Shown: one piece after another, positions 6,976 to 15,119 of the stretch
How the letters are laid out: every line of letters begins with the position of its first letter
Position numbering within the stretch: position 1 is the stretch's first letter
Assembly: GCF_018128905.1 (NCBI RefSeq)
Contig: NZ_CP063808.1
Coordinates: 4,836,001 to 4,900,000, forward strand
From: Streptomyces sp. A2-16
Lineage (GTDB): Bacteria > Actinomycetota > Actinomycetes > Streptomycetales > Streptomycetaceae
Length of the DNA stretch: 64,000 bases
Reading direction: 5' to 3'
Program-made: the position numbers and the translations under genes
Notes under the pieces: generated by a model
The model's database searches: none
The model's input: only the letters and a program-made list of their open reading frames with translations
Told to the model about the DNA's origin: nothing

Positions 6976-8928
6976 ATGTCGTCAGGAAGACTGTCCCGTC
7001 GCACGCTGCTGGGTGGCGCGGGCGCCGCTGTGGCCGCGACCGCGCTGCCCGTGGTTCCCGCGTTGTCGCCACTGCTGGCGGAGGCGGCCGCCGCGGACCC
7101 CCACACCAACCTGGAGAATCTGGCGAACATGCGGTTCGGCATGTTCAACCACTTCAACCTGGGCACCTTCACCAACCAGGAGTGGGCCGAACCCAACCAG
7201 AACCCCGCTCTGTTCGCCCCCACGGCCGTGGACTGTGCCCAGTGGGCGGACGCCGCCGCGGCGGCGAAGATGAGCTACGGCATCCTGACGACCAAGCACC
7301 ATGACGGCTTCGCCCTGTGGCCGAGCGCCTACGGCACCCAGAACGTCGCCAACAGTTCCTACAAGCAGGACGTGGTGCAGGCGTACTGCGACGCCTTCCG
7401 GGCCAAGGGGCTGAGGGTCGGGCTCTACTACTCGATATGGGACCGCACCTTCGGTGTCGAGGCGTGGGAGAGCCGGCACAAGGTGTCCGGGCTCGACACC
7501 ACGGACGCCATCCAGCCCGGCGACATGACCTTCATCCTCGGTCAGATCACCGAACTCCTCACCAACTACGGCACCATCGACATCTTCATCACCGACGGCT
7601 ACGCGTGGCAGATGGGCCAGCAGGCCGTCTCCTACCAGCGGATCCGCGAACACGTGAAGTCGCTCCAGCCAAACATCGTCATGATCGACCACGGTGCGCT
7701 GTCGGTGCCGTTCCTCGGTGACGCGATCTATTTCGAGGAGCCGCTGGGCGTCAGCGCGCCCGCCGGAAACACGTACGCCGCCACGCAGGGGCAGACGATC
7801 AGCAACGGCTGGTTCTGGCATCCGGCCACACCGACCGAGAGCCTGATGAGCAAGGACGCGATCCTGTCCCATCTGGCGGACCTGGAACCGAAGTACACCT
7901 CGTTCATCCTCAACTGCCCGCCCAACCGCAACGGCAGGCTCGACACCAACATCGTCAACCGGCTCGCCGAGGTCGGCGCGGCATGGAGCCCCGACACCTC
8001 CCGCCCGCCACTGCCGACGCAGATCCTGCGCGCCGAGCACCCCGTCACACCGGTCAGCGCCTACGCGACCGCGTTCCGCACCGGCGAGGGACCGCTCAAC
8101 GCCATCGACGGACTGAGCGACAGGAACTACGAGACCTGCTGGTCCACTTGGGGCCTTTCGCCGGCCCTGCCACGCTCGATCACGATCGACCTGGGCGGGG
8201 TGTGGAGCAACGTCTCCACCCTGGAGTACCTGCCCAAGCAGTGGAACCGCAGCAACACCACCGATGGCGACATCACCTCGTACACCATCTCCACCAGCAC
8301 CGACGGCACGAACTTCACCCAGGTCGCCACCGGCACCTGGGCCGGGGACCGCGCCACCAAGGTGGCCGAGTGGCCCGCCCGGAACGTGGGCTTCGTACGG
8401 ATCCAGGCCACCGCGGCCACCGGCGGCTACGCCAACATCGGCGGCCTGCACATCGGCGGCCGGACCGCCAAGCCGGCCCTGGTGTCGAGGGTCCTCCCGG
8501 GGAACGGCACGGTCTACCGCATCGTCAACCGCAAGAGCGGCAAGGTCGTCGACGTGTTCAACTTCGGCACCGCCAACGGCACCAACATCCAGCAGTGGCC
8601 GTGGCTGAACAACACCGCGCAGAAGTGGACCTTCGCCTCCACCGGCGACGGCTACTACGAGATCAAGAACGTGAACAGCGGCAAGCTGATGGAGGTGGCC
8701 GGACTCTCGCGGGTGGACGGCGGAAACGTCTCCATCTACTCGGACAACAACGTTCCCCAGCAGCACTGGGCGGTCACGCCCACCGGCGACGGCTACTACT
8801 ACTTCACCAACCGGTTCAGCGGGCTGTCGCTCAACGTCGACTCGGGCTCGACCGCCGATGGGGCCAACATCGACCAGCTCACCTACACCCGCGCAACCGA
8901 GCAACAGTGGCAGATCATAGCCCTCTGA
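6976..8928 (+). CDS. secreted GH29 alpha-L-fucosidase with discoidin-like and ricin modules
   Basis: The enzyme is expected to release terminal alpha-L-fucose outside the cell. The 650-residue protein starts at ATG 6976 with GGGAG upstream. The Tat signal is SRRTLLGGAGAAVAATALP, cleaved near residue 35. The catalytic barrel carries NMRFGMFNHF, TTKHHDGFALWPS (GH29 hallmark) and DIFITDGYAW, whose Asp is the likely nucleophile. A middle F5/8 type C-like module follows (about residues 350-490). The last ~135 residues are a ricin-B-type lectin with QQW/QKW repeats and VNRKSGKVVDV. The module order suggests binding to insoluble glycans. It stands alone, upstream of a decayed IS256 element. Confidence 0.92.
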   Translation: MSSGRLSRRTLLGGAGAAVAATALPVVPALSPLLAEAAAADPHTNLENLANMRFGMFNHFNLGTFTNQEWAEPNQNPALFAPTAVDCAQWADAAAAAKMSYGILTTKHHDGFALWPSAYGTQNVANSSYKQDVVQAYCDAFRAKGLRVGLYYSIWDRTFGVEAWESRHKVSGLDTTDAIQPGDMTFILGQITELLTNYGTIDIFITDGYAWQMGQQAVSYQRIREHVKSLQPNIVMIDHGALSVPFLGDAIYFEEPLGVSAPAGNTYAATQGQTISNGWFWHPATPTESLMSKDAILSHLADLEPKYTSFILNCPPNRNGRLDTNIVNRLAEVGAAWSPDTSRPPLPTQILRAEHPVTPVSAYATAFRTGEGPLNAIDGLSDRNYETCWSTWGLSPALPRSITIDLGGVWSNVSTLEYLPKQWNRSNTTDGDITSYTISTSTDGTNFTQVATGTWAGDRATKVAEWPARNVGFVRIQATAATGGYANIGGLHIGGRTAKPALVSRVLPGNGTVYRIVNRKSGKVVDVFNFGTANGTNIQQWPWLNNTAQKWTFASTGDGYYEIKNVNSGKLMEVAGLSRVDGGNVSIYSDNNVPQQHWAVTPTGDGYYYFTNRFSGLSLNVDSGSTADGANIDQLTYTRATEQQWQIIAL

Positions 8929-9008
8929 CGATTCCGACGACGGGCGGCGCTCTCACCGACGCCCGTCGTCGGTCGGGGACTTCAAGACGTTCGGGGCAAC
9001 TCCCGATC

Positions 9009-10226
9009 ATGGAAGCTGCATCGATGACCAGTGAGAACGTGTCCGAGTCCGAGGGTGCTGAGTCCGCAAGTGCGGTGTCGCCGAAGGCCGTTGACGACCG
9101 GTTGATCGACGAGATGGTGCACCGGGACCAGGCGGAGGGGCTGCAGCTGACCGGTGAAGGCGGGGTGCTGCAGCAGGTGACCAAGCGGTTGCCGGAGTCC
9201 GGTCTGGAAGGCGAGATCACCGGCCATCACGGCTACGACAAGCACGACCCGGCCGGCAAGAACGGCGGCAACTTCCGCAACGGCAAACGCTCCAAGACCG
9301 TGCTGACCGACGCCGGCCCGGTGGAGACAGCGGTGGCGCGCGACCGGGTCGGGTCTCTCGAACCGAAGATCGTCAAGAAGCGGCAGAAGCACCTGAAGGG
9401 CCTGAAGGGCCTCGCCGGGATCATCATCTCGCTCGCGGCGAAGGGCCTGACCACCGGCGAGGTGCAAGCCCACCTGGCCGAGGTCATGGCGCCGAGATCT
9501 CCCGGCAGACCATTGCAACCATCACCGACCAGGTCCTCGAGGGCATGGCCGAATGGCAGAGCCGTCCTCTCGACGCCGTCTGTCCGGTCGTCTTCATCGA
9601 CGCCATCCACGTGAAATCCGCGACGGCGCGGTGGCCGATCGGCCCGGCTATGTGGCTCTGGCCGTCACCACCGAGGGTCGGCGGGAGATCCTGGGGCTGT
9701 GGGCCGGCGACGGCGGCAAGGGCGCCAAGCACTGGATGCGCATCCTCACCGAGATCAAGAACCGCGGCGTCAGCGACGACCTCATGCTGGTCCGCGACGG
9801 GCTGAAGGCCTGCCTGAAGCGGTGGAGACGGTCTGGCCCTGGACGATCGTGCAGACCTGCGTCCTGCATCTGCTGCGGACCTCCTTCCTCTATGCCGCCC
9901 ACCAGGACTGGGACAGGATCGCGTGCGTCTTCTCAAACCCGTCAACACAGCGCCGACCGAGGAGGCCGCCCTGGACCGGTTCGCCGAGTTCGCCCGTTCC
10001 TGGGGCTGGAAGTATCCGGCGATCCTGAAGCCGTGGGAGAACGCCTGGGAGGAGTTCACTCTGTTCCTGCGGTTCGACACCGAGATCCGCCGCATCGTCT
10101 GCACCACCAACGCGATCGAGTCGGTCAACGCGCGGATTCGGCGAGCGGTGAAAGCCTGCGGGCATTTCCCCAACGAGCAGGCCGCGTTGAAGTGCGTCTA
10201 CGTGGCGGTCATGTCCCTCGACCCCA
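9009..10226 (+). mobile_element. decayed IS256-family (mutator-type) transposase
   Basis: The N-terminal half reads from ATG 9009 (MTSENVSES... LPESGLEGEITGHHGYDKH, AGIIISLAAKGLTTGEVQ) to about 9490. It then passes through several frameshifts: EISRQTIATITDQ, MAEWQSRPLDAV..VFIDAIHVK, VALAVTTEGRREILGLWAG and NRGVSDDLMLVRDG, finally TNAIESVNARIRRAVKA and AALKCVYVAVMSLDP at about 10225. These are IS256 hallmarks including the DDE region. At least four frame changes and loss of the C-terminus make it inactive. The 3' end is replaced by an ABC ATPase stub. I found no terminal inverted repeats. Confidence 0.9.
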
Positions 10227-10475
10227 GGCGAGTTCACGGTCCTTGCCGCCCATGAGCCGGCCGTCGATCTCCACACTGCCCTGGTCGGGCTGTTCCAGGT
10301 GGTTGAGCGTGCGGACGAGGGTGGTCCTGCCCGAGCCCGAGGGGCCGATGACGGCCACCACCTCACCGGGGTGCACATCGAGGTCCACCCCGTCCAGGGC
10401 GGTTTCCGGGCCGAACGATTTCCGCAGTCCCCGGGCGCGTGCCACCACCTCGCCCTCGTGCGGGGTGCGGGGCCG
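10227..10475 (-). pseudogene. N-terminal stub of a polar amino-acid ABC transporter ATPase
   Basis: On the minus strand the frame reads VVARARGLRKSFGPETALDG, then VDLDVHPGEVVAVIGPSGSGRTTL (Walker A with Arg in place of the usual Lys, GPSGSGRTT) and NHLEQPDQGSVEIDG. After about 75 residues it runs into the truncated IS256 transposase and stops, with no Q-loop, signature or Walker B. It is a GlnQ/ArtP-type ATPase cut off at the IS junction. The Walker A Lys-to-Arg change fits decay. Confidence 0.75.
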
Positions 10476-10821
10476 CGTCCGCGCCGGGGCGGCGGGGCGG
10501 CCTGTGGGGCCCGGACGCCCGCGACCCCCTCGACGTCTGCCGACCCCTCGGCGTCGAGGTCCACCGCCCCGACCACGCCTCGCTGGACGGCTGGACTCCA
10601 CCCGCCAGGGTCGCCTACCGCAACCTCCACGGCCTGCGCCGACCCGACCACGCCGAGGCCGCCGGCTGAACCGGGGTTCCTGTACCGCGGTGGACGCCCG
10701 CCGAGGTGGAGGGGCCCGCACGAACGCCATGGTGGCCACGACCGCGTCGCCATCGGTGCCCCCACGCGGGGCCTTCCCGGACTCGACGGAGAGGACCTGG
10801 ATCACCCACCGGTGAATCTCG
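10476..10821. other. no confident gene
   Basis: A short plus-strand frame here ends at 10669 with a protein-like tail (RPDHASLDGWTPPARVAYRN, stop after HAEAAG). It may be the C-terminal remnant of a gene, but it lacks a start and its family is not recognisable. The minus strand shows only arginine-rich shadow frames. Confidence 0.3.
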
Positions 10822-10918
10822 TCAGTTGGCGGGATTCGAACCTGCGACACCCAAAGATGCCCTCGCCCTGGAAGGCGAACGGACCAGTGGAGGTTGTCCG
10901 CCTCCATCGTTCAACTAG
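10822..10918 (-). tRNA. class II tRNA-like sequence, possibly decayed
   Basis: On the minus strand a T-arm with the canonical loop is obvious (GCAGG-TTCGAAT-CCCGC, one A/C mismatch in the stem). The 7-nt ends CTAGTTG/CAACTGA pair at six positions including one T-G. Inside are a hairpin GGAGG-CGGACAA-CCTCC where a D-arm would be, a stem TCGCC/GGCGA around TTCCAG, and a 6-bp variable-arm-like hairpin GGCATC-TTTG-GGTGTC. The 97-nt length and long extra arm are of class II (Leu, Ser, Sec) type. The anticodon loop is 6 nt and irregular, so I cannot assign an amino acid. It may be a relic or an integration-site remnant. Confidence 0.35.
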
Positions 10919-11044
10919 CAAAGGAATGCATCGATCTATGCGGCACATCTTGTCAAAGGTCAAACGGAATCCTACAGTCCAGCGACAAGTGGAGCGTGGG
11001 ACCGCTCCCAACCCCCCTTAGTTCATCCAAGCAATGGAGCAGCG

Positions 11045-11779
11045 ATGACCCCTCCATCAAGCAGGCCGAGCCGCAGACGCATACTCGGTGCCGCGCTGGC
11101 CGTGCCTCCCGCGCTGATGCTGGGTGCGCAGACCGCACGGGCCGCATCCTGGGGTAGCCCGGTGACCGTCAACTCCTGGAACAAGATCAACGCCAGGTGG
11201 ACCGCCAACAACGAGCTGCAGACGTACCGGCCGGACTGCGTCTGGTACGAGGGCAACACGCTGGTGATCAAGGCATACAACGCCGGGGGCGGGGCCTACT
11301 ACTCAGGCCGTGTGGAGTCGACGGCGCGGTACGGGTACGGCACGTACAGCTTCACCGCCAACATGCCCAACGGGCGGGGGCTGTTGCCGGCGGTGTGGGC
11401 GGCAGCCCTGGATCCGTGGCTGCCCGAGTTCGACGCCGCCGAGATCGTGGGACAGAACCCGGGTGTCGTCTACCAAACGTCCCACGACATCAACAACGCC
11501 CAGCAGCAGTTCTCGAGGACGAACTCCTCCGGCTGGACGAACTCGTACCACACCTACTCGTTCAGCTGGTTCCCGGACCACATCGACTTCGCCGTGGACG
11601 GCAACATCACGGGCACCACCTGGTACCGGACCCCGGCCGGGACGGGACTGCGCTTCATCGCGAACATCGCGGTCGGCGGTGACTGGCCCGGCAACCCGGA
11701 CTCCTCCACCTGGGCCACCACTGACGGCGCCCGCTACCTCAAGGTCTCCTCCATCACCCACACGCCGTACAACCCATGA
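11045..11779 (+). CDS. secreted GH16-like beta-glucanase
   Basis: This is a small secreted glycanase of 244 residues. A Tat-type signal (SRRRILGAALAVPPALMLG, cleavage after ARA near residue 34) precedes a single jelly-roll domain. The segment LPEFDAAEIVG matches the GH16 catalytic signature ExDxxE, placing nucleophile and acid/base near residues 124-129. GRVESTARYGYGTYSFTANM, HTYSFSWFPDHIDFAVDG and FIANIAVGGDWPG are further family hallmarks. GH16 enzymes cut beta-1,3/1,4-glucans, xyloglucan or galactans; the exact substrate is not readable. There is no carbohydrate-binding module. A hairpin terminator follows 12 bp after the stop. Confidence 0.88.
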   Translation: MTPPSSRPSRRRILGAALAVPPALMLGAQTARAASWGSPVTVNSWNKINARWTANNELQTYRPDCVWYEGNTLVIKAYNAGGGAYYSGRVESTARYGYGTYSFTANMPNGRGLLPAVWAAALDPWLPEFDAAEIVGQNPGVVYQTSHDINNAQQQFSRTNSSGWTNSYHTYSFSWFPDHIDFAVDGNITGTTWYRTPAGTGLRFIANIAVGGDWPGNPDSSTWATTDGARYLKVSSITHTPYNP

Positions 11780-11790
11780 GGTGAACCCGT

Positions 11791-11828
11791 CGTGCCCCCT
11801 GGCTGGTTGACGGCTTCCAGGGGGCACG
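11791..11828 (+). terminator. intrinsic terminator after the GH16-like gene
   Basis: CGTGCCCCCTGG (11791-11802) pairs perfectly with CCAGGGGGCACG (11817-11828) around a 14-nt loop, 12 bp after the stop of the glucanase gene. Confidence 0.7.
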
Positions 11829-11871
11829 CTCGCCGTCAACGGCATCGTCGTCTTCGACATCCCACCCGACG

Positions 11872-12040
11872 TCACGCCCCACGGGTATGCCGGAATTGAC
11901 AGGTAGGGCCGGTCTCCCGCAGCACCTGCCGCTCGCAGGCGTCGTCAAGGAAATGCATGGCTCGCAGCGGGACGACTCCCTGCGCCCACAACTGCACGAA
12001 CACGACCGCGGTCCAAGCGCTGTTGGACACGGTGAGCCCG
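11872..12040 (-). pseudogene. C-terminal scrap of a NACHT/STAND-type NTPase
   Basis: The minus-strand frame contains VFVQLWAQGVVPLRAMHFLD and QVLRETGPTCQFRHTRGA. This resembles the extreme C-terminus of Streptomyces NACHT-type ATPases (family ending ...VYQFRHARLQ). There is no start and no NTPase domain, and the fragment abuts the stop of the GH95 gene. It probably marks a deletion junction. The family match is from memory. Confidence 0.4.
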
Positions 12041-12044
12041 GCCG

Positions 12045-14942
12045 TCACAGGCCCACTGGCTGCCACTCCTGGTTGGAGCCGCCGTTGGCGGGCCACTGGA
12101 TGATCTTGGCGCCGTCGGCGGTGGATCCGCTCTGCACGTCCGCGCACAGACCGCTCTTGATGTTGACGAGGCGGTAGTAGCCGCTGGTGGCCGCCGGAAC
12201 GAGCTTCCACCACTGGTTGGTGCTGTTGGCGTCCGACCACTGGTCCAGGGCTGTGCCGTTGCTGGTGGAGCTGCCCGGGACCTCGAGTACCTTGCCGCTG
12301 TTGACGTTGGACAGGCGGAACGAGCCGTCGTGGTCGGGGAGCAGCTTCCACTGCTGGTTCGCGCCGCCGGTCGACCTGTACTGGATGACGGCCCCGCCGT
12401 CGGCGGTGGAGGAGCCGGAGACGTCCATGACCTTGCCGCTCTTGCGGTTGACCAGCTTGAAGAGGCCGGTCAGCAGGCCGATCGTGATCGTGGTGCTCGT
12501 TCCCGCGGTCAGCGACACCCTGCGGGCGTGGTTGCCCAGCGACGACGTGGTGACCGTCGCGCCGGTGCTGATGGATGTGATGCCTCGCCGGCAGATGAAG
12601 GTGATGTTCTGGTCGATGTCGGAGGTGAGCGTGACGGTGGCCGTGCGGGCCACCGTGTCCCAGGTCAGGGATTGGACGGTGATGCGGTTGCGGCCGCGGA
12701 CGCCGCTGATGGTGCCCTTGGTGAGCTGGTCGGGGAGGGCGGGGAGGATCTCGAGGACACCGGGGCGGGTGTAGACGAGTGCTTCACCGAGTACGGCGGG
12801 GATGGCGTTGGCGGCGTCGCAGTTGTAGGTGGTCAGGTCCGGGTTGTGGGAGGTCATCAGGGACCGCCACACCATGTTCTTGCCGTAGATCTTCAGCAGG
12901 TTGGCGTAGACGCCGGGGCCGTCCTTCAGGCGGGCGCGGGCCAGTGCCCGGTGGAGGCTGCCGTGAGCGGCATAGTTCGGGTCGACTCTCTTGTCCAGCG
13001 CCTTGGCCGCGTACTTGACGAGGTCGGGCTTCTCTTCCGGGTTGATCTCGTGCAGCGGCCAGGCGCCGTACAGGTGCTGGACGTGCCGGTGGTTGTAGCG
13101 GTCGGTCAGGCCCGGCCAGGACCACTCGGCGAGCGCCCCGTCGCTGTTGACGGTGTAGTCGGGCAGCTTGGCGAGCAGGGCGGTCCAGCGGGCCACACCC
13201 TTGCCGCTGCCCTGTTCCAGGCCGAGTTCGTTGGCGGCGTCGATCGCTGCCTGAAGGGCGTGCCGGCCGGCCATGATGTCGCCGGTGGCGTTGATGGCGA
13301 ACGCCTGGCCGGTGCTGAGCGGGCTGTTCTCCATGGAGTAGGAGGGGACGAAGACGGCCTTGCCGCCGGCGTCGGTGCGGGTGAGGAAGTCCTCGTAGAA
13401 CAGGGCCAGTTCCATCAGCGCCGGGCCGAGCTTGTTCTTCAGGAAGGCGCTGTCGCCGGTGACCTGGTAGTACTCCAGAAGCGGGTAGAGCAGCCAGTCG
13501 GCGCCGCCGGTCCAGGCCTCGCCGGGGAAGCTGGTGTTGTTGAAGTGCAGCATGTGCCCGTACTCGCCGTCGGTCCGGGTCGGGGCGAGGAAGCCGCGGG
13601 CGCCGTAGAGGTTGGTGGCGTTGTCACGCCAGTGCTGCAACTGCCCGAGGACCAGGTTCAAGTAGCCCTGCATGGCGTCGGTGAGGTCGAGGATGTTGCC
13701 GCCGGCGACCTGCAGGTTGACGTTGGCGTCGGTGGTGAAGTCGTCGGCCCAGGAGCCGTTCCAGGTGCCCGTCCAGATGCCGGTCAGGCGTGGTGGCAGA
13801 ACACCGCTGGAGCTGATGAAGAGATAGCGGCCGGAGTCGTACATCCGCTCCAGCAGTGCGACGTCGATGGTGGACGTGGTGCGGTTCTGGCGGGCTATGA
13901 GCTCGCTGGTGGCAAGTTGGCGGTCGGCGGCGGAGACGTTCAGGTCGATGCTGGAGCGGTCGTACATGGCCTGGTGCTTCGGGGCGTGTCTGCCCAGGAG
14001 GATGGCGTAGTCGGCCGTCAGCGCGGCGAGGGCGGTCTGCAGGGGCTGGCTGTTCCAGCCGGTGGAGGTCTCGTACCGGCCGAGCTTGGTCAGCAGCAGC
14101 ACCTTGGTGGCCTTGGCGACCACCAGGGTCTGCCCGTCGGCGGTGACGGAGGAGCCGCTGCCGGAGACCACGACGCGGGTGACGCCCTCGTAGCCGTAGG
14201 CACCGCCGGAGGGGTAGGTGCCGCGCATGTTCAGGTAACCGTCGCCGCTGGTGACGGTGGCGGTGGTGGAGAAGGTCACTTTGGTCGGCACGCCCGTGAG
14301 AGCGGTGTTGACGCTGATGGTGGTGTCCACGGTGCGGCCGGTGGCGGGCAGCAGTTCGTGGACGATGACCTGGTCGGCGCGGGAGACGAAGACCTGGCGC
14401 TTCCAGGTGCCGTACTGGTCGGTCCAGGTGTGGGTGAGCTCTCCGGTGCGGAAGTCGGTGATGCGGGCGAAGTCGTTGACGGTGGTCATGCCCGGGGTGC
14501 TGAGCTGGAGTTCGTAGCCGGGGTGGTAGGTCTGGGTCCAGCGCAGGCTCCAGCCGTTGGCGAAGGTGGTGGAGGCAGCGGAGTAGTCACCGGCCAACGC
14601 CTGGTCCCGGGCTGCCTCCAGCTTGCCGGAGATCACCGGCGGCATGACGTTCCGGGTGCCGTTGGGCAGCACGAACCGATGATGATTGAAGATCATTTTC
14701 TCGAGGGTCGGGTCCCCGTAGTAGACGGTCCCGTACTCGCCGTTTCCGCTCAGGAACCCGTCGGTCCAGGCGGCGGCGGTGGCGTTGTCCCAGATGCCGC
14801 GGTCGGGCAGGGTGGCCTGGGGCGGTACGGCCGCGGCGGCCCGGTCGGCGAAGACGAAGCCGGGCAGGGCCGCGGCACCGGCGGCGAGGGCGGCCGTGGT
14901 GAGGAAGCGCCGGCGGTTGAGGGGAAGCTCGGGCAGCGACAT
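12045..14942 (-). CDS. secreted GH95-family alpha-L-fucosidase with ricin module
   Basis: GH95 enzymes hydrolyse alpha-1,2-fucosyl (or galactosyl) linkages, as in fucosylated xyloglucan. The 965-residue protein starts at ATG 14942 with GGAG upstream; an in-frame ATG at 14975 is less well placed. The Tat signal is NRRRFLTTAALAAGAAALPG. Family features run through the protein: GIWDNATAAAWTDGFLSGNG near the N-terminus, FNHHRFVLPNG, GYLNLVLGQLQHW, FPGEAWTGGADWLLYPLLEYY near residue 490, and YNHRHVQHLYGAWPLHEINP. The last ~135 residues are a ricin-B lectin (VNRKSGKVMDVSGSSTADGG, repeated QQW/QWW/QEW), very like that of the GH29 enzyme. It lies behind a separate terminator, so it is probably monocistronic. 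Confidence 0.9.
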   Translation of the reverse strand: MSLPELPLNRRRFLTTAALAAGAAALPGFVFADRAAAAVPPQATLPDRGIWDNATAAAWTDGFLSGNGEYGTVYYGDPTLEKMIFNHHRFVLPNGTRNVMPPVISGKLEAARDQALAGDYSAASTTFANGWSLRWTQTYHPGYELQLSTPGMTTVNDFARITDFRTGELTHTWTDQYGTWKRQVFVSRADQVIVHELLPATGRTVDTTISVNTALTGVPTKVTFSTTATVTSGDGYLNMRGTYPSGGAYGYEGVTRVVVSGSGSSVTADGQTLVVAKATKVLLLTKLGRYETSTGWNSQPLQTALAALTADYAILLGRHAPKHQAMYDRSSIDLNVSAADRQLATSELIARQNRTTSTIDVALLERMYDSGRYLFISSSGVLPPRLTGIWTGTWNGSWADDFTTDANVNLQVAGGNILDLTDAMQGYLNLVLGQLQHWRDNATNLYGARGFLAPTRTDGEYGHMLHFNNTSFPGEAWTGGADWLLYPLLEYYQVTGDSAFLKNKLGPALMELALFYEDFLTRTDAGGKAVFVPSYSMENSPLSTGQAFAINATGDIMAGRHALQAAIDAANELGLEQGSGKGVARWTALLAKLPDYTVNSDGALAEWSWPGLTDRYNHRHVQHLYGAWPLHEINPEEKPDLVKYAAKALDKRVDPNYAAHGSLHRALARARLKDGPGVYANLLKIYGKNMVWRSLMTSHNPDLTTYNCDAANAIPAVLGEALVYTRPGVLEILPALPDQLTKGTISGVRGRNRITVQSLTWDTVARTATVTLTSDIDQNITFICRRGITSISTGATVTTSSLGNHARRVSLTAGTSTTITIGLLTGLFKLVNRKSGKVMDVSGSSTADGGAVIQYRSTGGANQQWKLLPDHDGSFRLSNVNSGKVLEVPGSSTSNGTALDQWSDANSTNQWWKLVPAATSGYYRLVNIKSGLCADVQSGSTADGAKIIQWPANGGSNQEWQPVGL

Positions 14943-15078
14943 GGGGGCGACTCCGTTGTCGGACGGTGAGGGCAACTGGGCACAGGGGTGCCACCGGTGC
15001 GGGTGCGGTGGTGGACAACAGCGCTTTGTCAGACCTGTGGTGGCTGTTTCTGCCGTCGACGGCGGAAACCGGACGGCT

Positions 15079-15113
15079 GAGGCCGGCCCGCCCCGCGGGG
15101 ACGGACCGGCCTC
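15079..15113 (-). terminator. terminator after the beta-helix glycosidase gene
   Basis: GAGGCCGG (15079-15086) pairs with CCGGCCTC (15106-15113), with an internal CCCCGCGGGG palindrome. It lies just past the minus-strand stop at 15120 and separates this gene from the GH95 gene. Confidence 0.55.
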
Positions 15114-15119
15114 GAGTGG

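Noticed and set aside
12330..14969. 879-codon plus-strand frame opposite the GH95 gene
   Set aside because: Low-complexity Gly/Val/Asp composition typical of antisense shadows of GC-rich genes; the GH95 reading explains the region completely.
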